Assembly (NCBI RefSeq): GCF_003382685.1
Contig: NZ_QLVG01000038.1
Span: forward strand, 1 to 64,000
DNA: 64,000 nucleotides
DNA from: Halorussus litoreus
GTDB lineage: Archaea > Halobacteriota > Halobacteria > Halobacteriales > Haladaptataceae
Reading direction: 5' to 3'
Made by a program: the position numbers and the translations under genes. Every line of letters starts with the position of its first letter. Position 1 is the first letter of the stretch. The notes beneath the pieces were generated by a model, which saw only the letters and a list, made by a program, of their open reading frames with translations, made no database searches and was not told the DNA's origin. Shown one piece after another: positions 17,358-25,791 of the stretch.

Positions 17358-18458
17358 ATGAGTCTCAGGTGCTCGCTCCTCGGCCACAGCTACGGGGAGG
17401 CAGAAATCGAACGCGAACGCGAGGAGCAGGGAAGCGAGGTCGTCGTCACGGTCCGCGAGTTCGAGGAGTGCGAGCGGTGCGGCGACCAGAACGTCCTCAG
17501 CGAGAACAAGGAGGTCACCGCCCTCGAGTCGCCCGCACCCGACCTCGAGTCGGCGGAGACCGACCCCGACGTGGGCACAGTCCCGGATGCGGACACCGCT
17601 TCCGACGCGAACGCCGGCGGGGCGACTGGAGCCACCGGCTCCGCCGACACCGGCGTGAGCGGTTCGACCGATCCCGACGTGACCGTCGAGGACGACGGGG
17701 CCGAGATCATGACCGACTCGTCGGACGGAGCGGGGTCGTCCGGCTCCGCCGAGGTGAGCGAGACCACCGCGACGCAGGCCTCGGCCGACTCCGGAGCCGA
17801 GGGTGCGACCGGCTCCACCGACAGCGGTTCCGCGGGAGGTGCCTCTGCCGGTGGCGCTTCCGCCAGCGGGGCTTCCGACAGCGGAGCGTCCGCTGACGGC
17901 GTTTCTCTGGAAGACGGGGATGGGGAGCGAGACGGCGACGCCCCATCCGCCGCGGACGACGACGGCGTGATCCTCGACGACGAATCGGACGGGAGCGACG
18001 GCGACGACCGCCAGCCCGGCGAGTGGCCCGACGCCGAGACGACCCACCTGGCCGACGCCGAGGAGGGCGGGCACGCCGACTGGCCCGAGGTGGGCCAGGA
18101 GGACGAGGGGTACGACGCCGAGCCCGGCGGCGCGAGCACCGACGTGGAGTTCGGCGGCGGGCTCACCCCCGAGTCGGCGTCGGCGGTCGACGAGTCGGAG
18201 GCCGAGGAGGTCGAGTTCGTCAACTCCGAGGGCGACGCGCTGCGCTCGCAGGACGCAGGCGGCGGCTCGCCCGAACTCTCTTCGGGCATCTCGGCTGGCG
18301 CGGAGGCACCCAGCCTCTCGGGCCCGGCCGACGACCCCGACGTTGACGCGGAGTTCGTCTGCCCGGAGTGTGACTACCGCGAGGCCGTCTCCGGATCGTC
18401 GCTCCGAGCGGGCGACATCTGCCCCGAGTGCGCTCGGGGCTACCTCGCGACGGAGTGA
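17358..18458 (+). CDS. zinc-ribbon protein with long acidic low-complexity middle
   Basis: A 366-residue haloarchaeal hypothetical protein. The N-terminus has Cys5, His10 and a CERC pair (Cys38, Cys41) that could bind zinc. Residues about 60-320 are Ser/Gly/Ala/Asp/Glu-rich and probably disordered. The C-terminus is a clear zinc ribbon: CPEC...(about 18 residues)...CPEC. The two folded ends joined by a flexible acidic linker suggest an adaptor or nucleic-acid/protein-binding role, but no function can be assigned. Monocistronic, with a start near an AT-containing promoter. Confidence 0.8.
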   Translation: MSLRCSLLGHSYGEAEIEREREEQGSEVVVTVREFEECERCGDQNVLSENKEVTALESPAPDLESAETDPDVGTVPDADTASDANAGGATGATGSADTGVSGSTDPDVTVEDDGAEIMTDSSDGAGSSGSAEVSETTATQASADSGAEGATGSTDSGSAGGASAGGASASGASDSGASADGVSLEDGDGERDGDAPSAADDDGVILDDESDGSDGDDRQPGEWPDAETTHLADAEEGGHADWPEVGQEDEGYDAEPGGASTDVEFGGGLTPESASAVDESEAEEVEFVNSEGDALRSQDAGGGSPELSSGISAGAEAPSLSGPADDPDVDAEFVCPECDYREAVSGSSLRAGDICPECARGYLATE

Positions 18459-18576
18459 GGAATGTCGTCTTCCCGGACCGATTTCTGCCGTCGGATTCGA
18501 GCGACGAAATCGTCGGATACAAGAGTGAGACCGACGCGAAAAGGGTTTATCACACCCTGTCCAAACGGGGAGTAGT

Positions 18577-18972
18577 ATGAAGGAGTACAAGATGCGACGC
18601 GGCGAGCATCTGGACGAGCGCATCCCCGACATGAAGGCCAAGATCGAGGAGTACTTCGGCGAGGTCACCGGGACCGAAGAGCACAACGGCCACGAACTCT
18701 ACGTGGTCGGTGACCCCGACAACCCCGTCTTCGACCAGATCCTCGCCGGCACCGCCGAGTACAGCGGCAAGAAGGACAAGCTCGCGGTCCACTTCGAGGA
18801 GCGCCCCGCCGAGGAGGTCATCGCCGAGGGCCACGCCGACGCCGCGGCCGACGCGGTCGACAAGAAGAACGACTTCCTGCTCGAAGCCACCGGCCGGGAC
18901 GCCAAGGCCCGACGGGATTCGCTGAAGCGGAAGGTCGAGGACGACGCCGACAAGCCCGACGGCGTCTCGTAA
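18577..18972 (+). CDS. DUF5611-type conserved archaeal protein
   Basis: A 131-residue acidic cytosolic protein starting MKEYKMRRGEHLDERIPDMK. I recall this as the haloarchaeal DUF5611 family; its biochemical role is unknown. It is predicted alpha/beta with a charged C-terminal helix and no cysteines, membrane spans or catalytic motif. A TATA-like AAGGGTTTATC lies about 30 bp before the ATG, suggesting an independent leaderless transcript. Confidence 0.8.
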   Translation: MKEYKMRRGEHLDERIPDMKAKIEEYFGEVTGTEEHNGHELYVVGDPDNPVFDQILAGTAEYSGKKDKLAVHFEERPAEEVIAEGHADAAADAVDKKNDFLLEATGRDAKARRDSLKRKVEDDADKPDGVS

Positions 18973-19085
18973 CCCTCACGTTTCGTCACTTCGCGGCGTC
19001 GCGCGACGCTGGCGGTCGTCGATTTCGCTCGATTCCCGGACTTCGATCTCTCCCGTTTTCGGCTCTTCTCAGGATTCGGTCGGAT

Positions 19086-19448
19086 TCAGAAGAAGTCGCC
19101 CGTCGGCGAGCCTTCGCCGCGGCCGCCCCGGCCGCCCTCGTTGCGGTCGATGCCCATCACGCTCTCGGGCTGGTCGACGTCCCAGTCGCCGGTGCCGTCG
19201 TCGGCGACCCGGACGGTCACGTCCTCGACCGCCTCGAAGTCCTTCGCGAGGTCGAGCTTGATATTCTGTGCGGTGCGCGGGCTGATAGCACACCCCGAGC
19301 ACGCGCCGCCGAGTTCCACGACGACCTCGCCGGTGTCGGGGTCGGCCTTCTGGACCGCACTCTCGCCCCCGTGCATGCTGATGATGGGCATCTGGCCGGC
19401 CAGCCAGCGCTCCACGCGGGCCTTCAGCGAGTCGTCGTCTTCGGTCAT
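19086..19448 (-). CDS. NifU-like Fe-S scaffold domain protein
   Basis: A 120-residue protein corresponding to the C-terminal NifU (Nfu) domain, which carries Fe-S clusters to apo-proteins. The key motif is GGACSGCAISPRT, with the CxxC that binds the cluster between two subunits. The start is the ATG at 19448 (MTEDDDSLKARVERWL); a longer frame to 19508 has no support. It has an unusual C-terminal tail rich in Gly/Arg (GGRGGRGEG) after the folded domain. Single gene, convergent with the DUF5611-type gene. Confidence 0.88.
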   Translation of the reverse strand: MTEDDDSLKARVERWLAGQMPIISMHGGESAVQKADPDTGEVVVELGGACSGCAISPRTAQNIKLDLAKDFEAVEDVTVRVADDGTGDWDVDQPESVMGIDRNEGGRGGRGEGSPTGDFF

Positions 19449-19627
19449 TGGCCGAGGGTAGGAACCGCAGGAGGGTAGGACTTTGGGTTCCTGGCGTGCG
19501 AAATCCAACCATTTGGCGCGCGAAATCCGAATCTCTCGTGCGCGACCTCAGCGAGATATCGCTCGCTCAGCGCGCAAAATCCTCCGTGGCCGCACATGCT
19601 TAATATCAGGAGCGTGAACGCGTCTCC

Positions 19628-20077
19628 ATGGCATTTGATACCATCCTGCTCGCCATCGGGCCGGGCGACGCCGAGCGCACGGAGCGACTGGCCGAAGCGG
19701 TCGCCGAGGTCGCGGGGCCGACGGGCGCGTCCGTGGTGCTGGCCCACGTGTTCACCGACGAGGAGTACGAGGACGTGATCGCCCAGCTCGACTACGACAC
19801 GATGGGCGATATCACCCCCGACGAAGTGGCCACCCGCCACGCGACCGTCCGGGAACTCGGTCGGGAGCTCGACGATGCCGGCGTCACCTACACCGTGCGA
19901 GGTCGGGTCGGTCCCCACGGCGACAGCATCGTGAAACTGGCCAACGAGGTCGACGCGGACAGGGTGGTCGTCGGCGGGCGCAAGCGCTCGCCCACCGGCA
20001 AGGCGGTGTTCGGGAGCACGGCACAGGAGGTCATGCTCAACTCGCCGAGTCCGGTCACGTTCGTCCGCTCGGAGTGA
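19628..20077 (+). CDS. universal stress protein (UspA family)
   Basis: A 149-residue Usp-fold protein starting MAFDTILLAIGPGDAERTERLAEAV. The nucleotide-binding glycine motif appears as VVVGGRKRSPTGKAVFGSTAQEVM, a G-2x-G-9x-G-S/T pattern, so ATP binding is likely. Role in stress signalling is only a family inference. It faces a second Usp gene on the other strand, and the two are separated by a perfect 46-bp hairpin. Confidence 0.92.
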   Translation: MAFDTILLAIGPGDAERTERLAEAVAEVAGPTGASVVLAHVFTDEEYEDVIAQLDYDTMGDITPDEVATRHATVRELGRELDDAGVTYTVRGRVGPHGDSIVKLANEVDADRVVVGGRKRSPTGKAVFGSTAQEVMLNSPSPVTFVRSE

Positions 20078-20096
20078 GCGCAGTCCACGACACACG

Positions 20097-20142
20097 ACCG
20101 GGGGCTCGGGCGGCGCGAGTTCGCGCCGCCCGAGCCCCCGGT
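20097..20142. repeat. perfect 22-bp-arm palindrome between two Usp genes
   Basis: Arms 20097-20118 and 20121-20142 are perfect reverse complements with a 2-nt loop, sitting exactly between the stops of the convergent Usp genes (20077 and 20160). It could act as a bidirectional 3'-end structure. There is no T-run. Confidence 0.88.
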
Positions 20143-20159
20143 CGGCAGATGGACGTCAC

Positions 20160-20579
20160 CTACCGAACGACGACCACGGGAACCGGGGACTGGCGGAACA
20201 CCTTCTGGGCGACGTTCCCGACGAACAGTCGGTCGCGCACCGAGCCACTGTGGCTCCCGATCACGACCGCGTCGAAGTCGTCGGCCCGGTTCAGGATCGC
20301 CCGGGGTGGATTGCCGAGCTGAACGTCCGTGGTGATCTCGACGTCGTGTTCGGCGGCGAGTTCCCGAGCGCGGTCGAACACCTCCGTCGCGCGCTCCTCG
20401 GCCGCCGCTTCGGGGTCGTCCGCGAGCGCGAGTCCCGTGGCTGCGCCGCCCATCGCCGACGCTCCCCCGACGACGTGCAAGACGGTGATCTCCGCGTCCG
20501 GATGGTTCTCGAGGGCGTACTCGAGCGCTCGCTGGGCCATCTCCGAGTCGTTCATCGGAACGAGGATTCGTGATATCAC
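20160..20579 (-). CDS. universal stress protein (UspA family)
   Basis: A 139-residue Usp-fold protein starting with GTG (MISRILVPMNDSEMAQRALEYAL). Its binding loop VVIGSHSGSVRDRLFVGNVAQKVF matches the ATP-binding Usp signature, and it ends PVPVVVVR as most family members do. It is convergent with the other Usp gene but not closely similar to it, so the pair is not a recent duplication. Shares a 167-bp divergent region with the ROK kinase gene. Confidence 0.92.
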   Translation of the reverse strand: MISRILVPMNDSEMAQRALEYALENHPDAEITVLHVVGGASAMGGAATGLALADDPEAAAEERATEVFDRARELAAEHDVEITTDVQLGNPPRAILNRADDFDAVVIGSHSGSVRDRLFVGNVAQKVFRQSPVPVVVVR

Positions 20580-20746
20580 GCCCTAGCTACGGTCAGAGTG
20601 TGGATAAAGTGGCGGGTCGCTCGCGTCGGGCCGTCCGACCCCTCGGCTACCTGTTCGAGCGCGCATTCGCAGGGAGCCCCCGCCCCGTACTCGCTGCCGA
20701 GTAAATGCCTGTAGTTAAGTGCGGCCGGCCCGTCGTTCCCGGGTGA

Positions 20747-21724
20747 ATGGCGTACTACGCGGGCGTCGATCTCGGCGCGACGAACGTCAGGGCGGCGGTG
20801 GCCGACGACGAGGGGGACGTGGTGAGTGTGTATCGCCGCGACACGCCGGGCGGGCCGACCGGGATCGCGGTCACGGAGGCCGTCTTGGAGTGCATCCGCG
20901 AGGCCTGCGCGGCCGCCGACGTGGCTCCCGAGCGCATCCGCGCGGCGGGTATCGGCTCCATCGGCCCGCTCGACCTCGCGGAGGGCGCGGTCGACAACCC
21001 GGCCAACCTGCCCGACACCATCGACCGCATCCCGCTGACGGGGCCGGTCGGCCAACTCGTCGACAGCGACCGGGTGTACCTCCACAACGACACCGTCGCG
21101 GGCGTCATCGGCGAGCGGTTCTACAGCGACCGCAACCCCGACGACATGGTGTACCTGACCATCTCGACCGGCATCGGCGCGGGCGTCTGCGTCGACGGTG
21201 ATGTGCTCACCGGTTGGGACGGCAACGCTGGCGAGGTGGGCCACATGGTCGTGGACCCCCGCGGCAGGCGCACCTGCGGCTGTGGCCGCGAGGGCCACTG
21301 GGAGGCGTACTGCTCGGGCGAGAACGTCCCGGAGTACGCCCGCCTGCTCGCCGAGGACGCCGGGGACCTCGACACCGACCTCCCGCTAGAGGCCCCCGAC
21401 TTCTCGGCGGCCGACGTGTTCGAGGCCGCGGGCGAGGACGCGTTCGCCGACCACGTGGTTGAGCAGGTGGCCCACTGGAACGCGCTCGGCGTGACCAACG
21501 TCGCGCAGGCGTACGCTCCGTTGGTGGTCTACGTCGGCGGCGCGGTCGCGCTGAAGAACGAAGAACTCGTGGTCGATCCCATCCGCGAGCGACTCGACGG
21601 ACTGGTGTTCAACAACGTCCCGGACGTGCAACTGACGAACCTCGGTGACGACGTGGTGCTGAAGGGAGCTATCGCGAGCGCGCTGACGGGCGGGACTGGT
21701 GACCGGACGGCGTCCGTGGTGTAG
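20747..21724 (+). CDS. ROK family sugar kinase (probable glucokinase)
   Basis: A 325-residue ROK kinase that phosphorylates a hexose, most likely glucose. The ATP phosphate-binding motif is DLGATNVRAAVAD (residues 8-20); the sugar/catalytic region is LHNDTVAGVIGERF with the catalytic Asp; the ROK zinc motif appears as GHMVVDP...CGCGREGHWEAYCSG with His and Cys ligands. The C-terminal VVYVGGAVALKN is also typical. A TAGTTAAG element is about 30 bp upstream. Bacterial-style ROK kinases are common in haloarchaea. Confidence 0.9.
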   Translation: MAYYAGVDLGATNVRAAVADDEGDVVSVYRRDTPGGPTGIAVTEAVLECIREACAAADVAPERIRAAGIGSIGPLDLAEGAVDNPANLPDTIDRIPLTGPVGQLVDSDRVYLHNDTVAGVIGERFYSDRNPDDMVYLTISTGIGAGVCVDGDVLTGWDGNAGEVGHMVVDPRGRRTCGCGREGHWEAYCSGENVPEYARLLAEDAGDLDTDLPLEAPDFSAADVFEAAGEDAFADHVVEQVAHWNALGVTNVAQAYAPLVVYVGGAVALKNEELVVDPIRERLDGLVFNNVPDVQLTNLGDDVVLKGAIASALTGGTGDRTASVV

Positions 21725-21823
21725 CGACTACAGCGGTTGTTCTGGTGGGCGGTCACTGCTTTTCTCGACTGGCGTGAGCTATTCTGATCTCCCAGCTGAC
21801 GTAAACCGGTTTTAATTTCCCGA

Positions 21824-22256
21824 CCGGCGCGCGCTGGCGCGACCTCGTGTCGCGCCAAACCGTGCGAGGGACGAGTAGCGCAGGCCGGAGCGAAGCGGAG
21901 TCCTCGGAAGCGTAGCGACCGAGGGCTCGTCGGAGCTTGCTCCGACGGTGGCCGAGCAACGAAGGAGGCTGGGGAGGACCGAGGCGCGGTCGCGGTGCTG
22001 TGCGGTCTCTCATATGCCTCGGCAGTAGCTAGCTTCGTGTTCTCTTCAACTGCCGATTGGGGCGCATTCGAGCTAGCTACTGCTTGAGCCTCGGCGTGAC
22101 CGCAACCGCACCGCGACCGCACCGGCAGAGCAGAGCTCTGCCGAGCCTGCGCTCACATCCGTTCGCGCAGACACCGCAGCCTCGAACCTCCCCAGCCTCG
22201 TCACTCCCTCACTTCGTTCGGTCGTTCCTCCCTCGCGCGCGTTGCTCGCGCGCCGG
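21824..22256 (+). repeat. large nested palindromic element, copy A
   Basis: A 433-bp gene-free element bounded by CCGGCGCGC...GCGCGCCGG. Left hairpin TGGCGCGAC-CTCGT-GTCGCGCCA at 21835-21857; inner arm GAGGCTGGGGAGG 21965-21977 pairs with its complement at 22187-22199; central AGCTAGCT blocks at 22027-22034 and 22071-22078 enclose 36 nt of unconserved sequence. Right end has a CGCGCG-TTGCT-CGCGCG hairpin and a tail ATAAATCAGTAGTCG. I do not recognise the family. Lies between the ROK kinase and LVIVD genes. Confidence 0.8.
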
Positions 22257-22389
22257 GTGGATAAATCAGTAGTCGCGAAACGATGCTGGTGAGAAGTCGC
22301 TACGATTCGGTCTCCCGCGTCCCGATACGCCAATTCCGCGTTCCGAGCTCGCCCGCCCTTTTATGCGCCTCGGGACCGTGATTTCCGCC

Positions 22390-23865
22390 ATGCAACGGCG
22401 CGAGTTTCTGCGGGGGGTCGCTGGGACCGCCGGAATTGGGGCGGTTGGAACGGGAGCAGTGGCGGGGTCGACGACGGCCGGGGCGCATCCCGGGCCGTAC
22501 AGTCCGTTTGCGAGCGTGGCGATCGAGGAGGCCAAGGAGGCCGTGGTCGGTCCGGACGGCGAGTACGCGTACGTCGCGGCGACCGACGGCTTCGCCGTCG
22601 TGGACGTGCGGGTGTATCAGGATCCCCAAGTCGCCTACGAGGAGCGCGACCTGCTGGCCGACCGCGAGAACGGCCCGCTCCGGCTGATCCAGGACGTGAA
22701 GGTCGAGGACGACCGGCTGTTGGTTGCGGGGCCGGCCGACCCCATCCGGGCCGACGTGCTCCAGGGCGTGCTGGTGTACGACGTGAGCGACCCCGAGAAC
22801 CCCGAGCGCGTCGCGTTCCACGAGACCGACTACCCCATCCACAACTGCTATCTCCACGAGGGCGTCGCCTACCTCACCGCGAACTACCCCGACCGGAACG
22901 CACTCGCCGTGGTGGACGTGAGCGGTGACTCTCCCGAGGAGATCGCGCGCTGGTCGCTGACGGACCGCGACGAGCAGTGGGGGGAGATACCGACGGGTCT
23001 CTGGACCGTCCACGACGTGTGGGTCCGCGACGGCCGGGCGTACCTCTCCCACTGGGACGCGGGGCTCGTAATCCTCGACGTGAGCGACCCCACGAGTCCG
23101 TCGTTCGTCTCGCGATTTGCGGGCCGGTCGCTCGACGACCTCGAATCGGTCGAGCGCAAGCGGTCCCGCGCTCACGTCATCCGACTGCCGGGCAACGTCC
23201 ACTACGCGATGACCGACGACTCGGGCGACCTGCTCGCGCTGAACCGCGAGGCGTGGGCCGTCGACGGCGAGGGCGGCCCCGGCGGAGTGGAGCTGTGGAA
23301 TATCTCGGACGCGACCAGTCCCGAACGACTGGCGACCATCGACGCGCCGCCGTCGCCGAACCCGGCCCAGAACGGGACGTGGACCACCTCGCACAACCTC
23401 GACCTCGTGGACGGCCGGCTGTTCACCTCGTGGTACCAGGGCGGCGTGAAGATCCACGACGTGAGCGATCCGGCGAACCCCGACGAGATGGCGTGGTGGC
23501 GCATGCCCGGCGAGACCGCGTTCTGGACAGCCAAGCGCGCGAGCCAGCGCTTCTTCGTCGCCAGCAGCATCGGCGACTACCTCGGCGGCGTGGAGGGCGA
23601 GGCCGGGCTCTACACCTTCCCCATCGAGCGCGACCAGCAGAAGAGCCCGCCCAGTCTGACGACTACGGATGGAGATGAGGGAGAGACCGGCAGTGCTGAC
23701 GGGGGGACTACGACTCCGACCACCACCGAGCAGGCGGCGCTCGAAGAGGACACTGCGACGACAGCAGGGGACGCCGGTTCCAGTGGAAGCGCGCCGGGCT
23801 TCGGCGTCGGCGCGGGGATTGCGGGCCTGCTCGGCGCTGGCGCGTGGACGGCGTACCGCGATTGA
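22390..23865 (+). CDS. secreted LVIVD-repeat protein with PGF-CTERM-like anchor
   Basis: A 491-residue extracellular protein. The N-terminus MQRREFLRGVAGTAGIGAVG is a Tat signal; the body consists of repeated beta-propeller-type strands (VVDVSGD, VLVYDVSDPENPERVAF, VILDVSDPTSPSFVSRF, KIHDVSDPANPDEMAWW) characteristic of LVIVD repeats. After a Thr/Ser/Glu-rich stalk the C-terminus has APGFGVGAGIAGLLGAGAWTAYRD, a PGF-CTERM-like signal for archaeosortase processing and lipid attachment. Function on the cell surface is unknown. Start chosen at 22390 because it places RR directly in the signal; a frame start at 22363 adds nine residues. Confidence 0.88.
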   Translation: MQRREFLRGVAGTAGIGAVGTGAVAGSTTAGAHPGPYSPFASVAIEEAKEAVVGPDGEYAYVAATDGFAVVDVRVYQDPQVAYEERDLLADRENGPLRLIQDVKVEDDRLLVAGPADPIRADVLQGVLVYDVSDPENPERVAFHETDYPIHNCYLHEGVAYLTANYPDRNALAVVDVSGDSPEEIARWSLTDRDEQWGEIPTGLWTVHDVWVRDGRAYLSHWDAGLVILDVSDPTSPSFVSRFAGRSLDDLESVERKRSRAHVIRLPGNVHYAMTDDSGDLLALNREAWAVDGEGGPGGVELWNISDATSPERLATIDAPPSPNPAQNGTWTTSHNLDLVDGRLFTSWYQGGVKIHDVSDPANPDEMAWWRMPGETAFWTAKRASQRFFVASSIGDYLGGVEGEAGLYTFPIERDQQKSPPSLTTTDGDEGETGSADGGTTTPTTTEQAALEEDTATTAGDAGSSGSAPGFGVGAGIAGLLGAGAWTAYRD

Positions 23866-23976
23866 GAATTAGCCGGTCTTGCCTCGAATTTCAAACCGAG
23901 CGTTGTTTTCGATGCTAGCCCGAACTCGACTCGTACCGATTGTTCTCACTTGGCCTAAGCTAACTCGTCCAGACGC

Positions 23977-24137
23977 CCGGCGCGTGCGGGTGCGGCTTCA
24001 CGCCGGGCCAAATCGCGGAGGCCTGCGTAATGCAGGCCGGAGGACGAGGCTTGCGAGACGCGACGCGTCTCGCAAGCCTCGGTCGCTACGCTCCACTGCG
24101 CTACTAGGCCCTCGCGCGCGGTGCTCGCGCGCGCCGG
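23977..24137 (+). repeat. core-less palindromic element, copy E
   Basis: A 161-bp relative of copies A-D that keeps only the ends. Left part starts CCGGCGCGTG; the middle is a single GCGAGACG-CGA-CGCGTCTCGC-type hairpin flanked by CGAGGCTT/AAGCCTCGG; the right end has the CTCGCGCGCG...GCTCGCGCGC hairpin and the same tail as copy A (AAAAATCAGTAGCCG). The AGCTAGCT core and the GGGGAGG arms are absent, as expected for an internal deletion derivative. The remaining 300 bp of this gap show nothing else. Confidence 0.7.
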
Positions 24138-24327
24138 GATCAAAAATCAGTAGCCGAGAATTCGCAACCGGAGAGGGGTAGTCGAGAGCCACCACCGACC
24201 CACTGGACAGTACTCTACGTTCCAAAAGCGGTATCCGAATCGCTACACCGAAGGGTCCGCCGCGCCACGACTCCCGTATGAACACCGAGCGCGCCCGCCG
24301 ACCACTCCTCCTCCATCACGCTCACCC

Positions 24328-25773
24328 ATGACCAACGTCCGAATCCGCGGCATCTACACCACCGCGCTGACCGAGCGCTTCCGCGAGTCGTTCGACGTGG
24401 TGCAGGCCTCCCCGCCCATTCGGCGGCGGTTCGACGCCGAGTTCCCGACTACGGAGTACGACGCGGCCGTCTCGACCACCGACGACCGGCAGGGCGTCGG
24501 CATCTCGGGAACCCCGACCGCCGTCGAAGCAGTCGCCGACGACCTCGCGGGGACTGGCATCGACGCCTTCCGGTGGCCCGACCCCGCGCCGCGAGGGGCC
24601 ATCTTCGACGGCGTCGTGGCCGACGAACTCGGCGGCGGCGCGGTCGTGGCCCTCGGCGAGCGGGAGGGCTACCTGCCGTACGGCCGGATCGACCGGCGGA
24701 TCCACGAGGGCGACCGCGTGCGCGTGCAGGTCCACGAGCCTGCGCCCCCGTGGGCCGACCACCGGCCGCGACTCGGCAGCGAGCGGCAGGTGTTCGGCGG
24801 CGTCGTCAGCCTCTCGCGGGGCGTCGACAGCGTGACCGCGTCGGGCGACGAGGCGACCCGGACCGAACTCGCCCGCACGACCGAGATGCTACCGACCGAC
24901 GTGCCCGACGACTGGGGCGTCCGCTGGGAGTACGCCGCCGGCGACGCCGGACTCGACGCGATGGACGACGCGCTTTCGCTGGCGGCCGAGCGGGCCGAGA
25001 GCCTCGACGACGAACTCGCGGACGCGCCGGACTCGCCCGAGAATGTGGACCGTGGCGAGTTGCCCCAGCAACTCGCCGACCCCGAAGCGACCACGTGGTG
25101 CTGGTTCGGCCGCGAGTCACGGTTCGGCCTCGACGCCGACCGGCGCGGCGCGACCACCACGATGCCGGGCCACCATCGCGTGAAGGCCGCCCACGAGTCC
25201 GCCAGCGCGGCGGTCGACTTCGTCGAGGACCTCCAAGCCGGGTTCGGCGGGCTCGGCGACTCGGACGACGAGTTCCCCACTGGCGCGGCGCTCCGGCAGT
25301 TCGGGCCGAGCGAGGGCGAGCGGATCGAGATCAGCCACGGCAAGCCCGACGGCCGGTGCTTCTCGCTCGGCCGCGGCGAGGTGACCGCCTGCACCCCCGA
25401 CGAGGGGAAGGTCACCGTCGAGCGGCCGATGTCCGGCGGCGGAACCTACGACGCGCTGGGGGTCGACCGCGAAGCGGGCGACGTCGCGGTCACCAAGTTC
25501 CGCGAGGGACGGTGGTGGTACCCCACGGCGTACCGGAGCGACGCGGGCGAAACCAAGGGCACCTACGTCAACGTCTGCACGCCGGTCGAGCTGTTCCCAG
25601 ACGCCGCGCGGTACGTCGACCTCCACGTGGACGTGGTGAAGTTCCCCGACGGCCGTGTCGAGCGCGTGGACGACGACGAACTCGACGAGGCCGTCGCGGC
25701 GGGGCATATCTCCGAGGAGTTAGCGGAGAAAGCGCGGAGCGTGGCTGGCGGTGTCACGCGGGCGCTGGAGTAG
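24328..25773 (+). CDS. FAU-1-type RNA-binding protein / ribonuclease (DUF402)
   Basis: A 481-residue archaeal FAU-1 homologue. FAU-1 binds AU-rich RNA and is related to RNase E/G. The N-terminal half contains an S1-like segment (REGYLPYGRIDRRIHEGDRVRVQV) and the C-terminal DUF402 domain shows WWYPTAYRSDAGETKGTYVNVCTPVELFPD, YVDLHVDVVKFPDG and a closing helical DELDEAVAAGHISEELAEKA. Normal length for the family. It is a single gene, convergent with sepF. Probable role is rRNA/mRNA processing, by homology. Confidence 0.88.
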   Translation: MTNVRIRGIYTTALTERFRESFDVVQASPPIRRRFDAEFPTTEYDAAVSTTDDRQGVGISGTPTAVEAVADDLAGTGIDAFRWPDPAPRGAIFDGVVADELGGGAVVALGEREGYLPYGRIDRRIHEGDRVRVQVHEPAPPWADHRPRLGSERQVFGGVVSLSRGVDSVTASGDEATRTELARTTEMLPTDVPDDWGVRWEYAAGDAGLDAMDDALSLAAERAESLDDELADAPDSPENVDRGELPQQLADPEATTWCWFGRESRFGLDADRRGATTTMPGHHRVKAAHESASAAVDFVEDLQAGFGGLGDSDDEFPTGAALRQFGPSEGERIEISHGKPDGRCFSLGRGEVTACTPDEGKVTVERPMSGGGTYDALGVDREAGDVAVTKFREGRWWYPTAYRSDAGETKGTYVNVCTPVELFPDAARYVDLHVDVVKFPDGRVERVDDDELDEAVAAGHISEELAEKARSVAGGVTRALE

Positions 25774-25791
25774 AAGAGCCGTCGGTCGCGC

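Noticed and set aside
20097-20142. Classical rho-independent terminator
   Set aside because: The stem is perfect but no T-run follows on either strand, so it is listed as a palindrome rather than a terminator.
22027-22078. Two repeats with a 35-36-nt spacer resembling a minimal CRISPR array
   Set aside because: The blocks are short and arranged as inverted symmetric arms, there is one spacer per locus, and no cas genes or direct-repeat array exist; only the spacer length is CRISPR-like.
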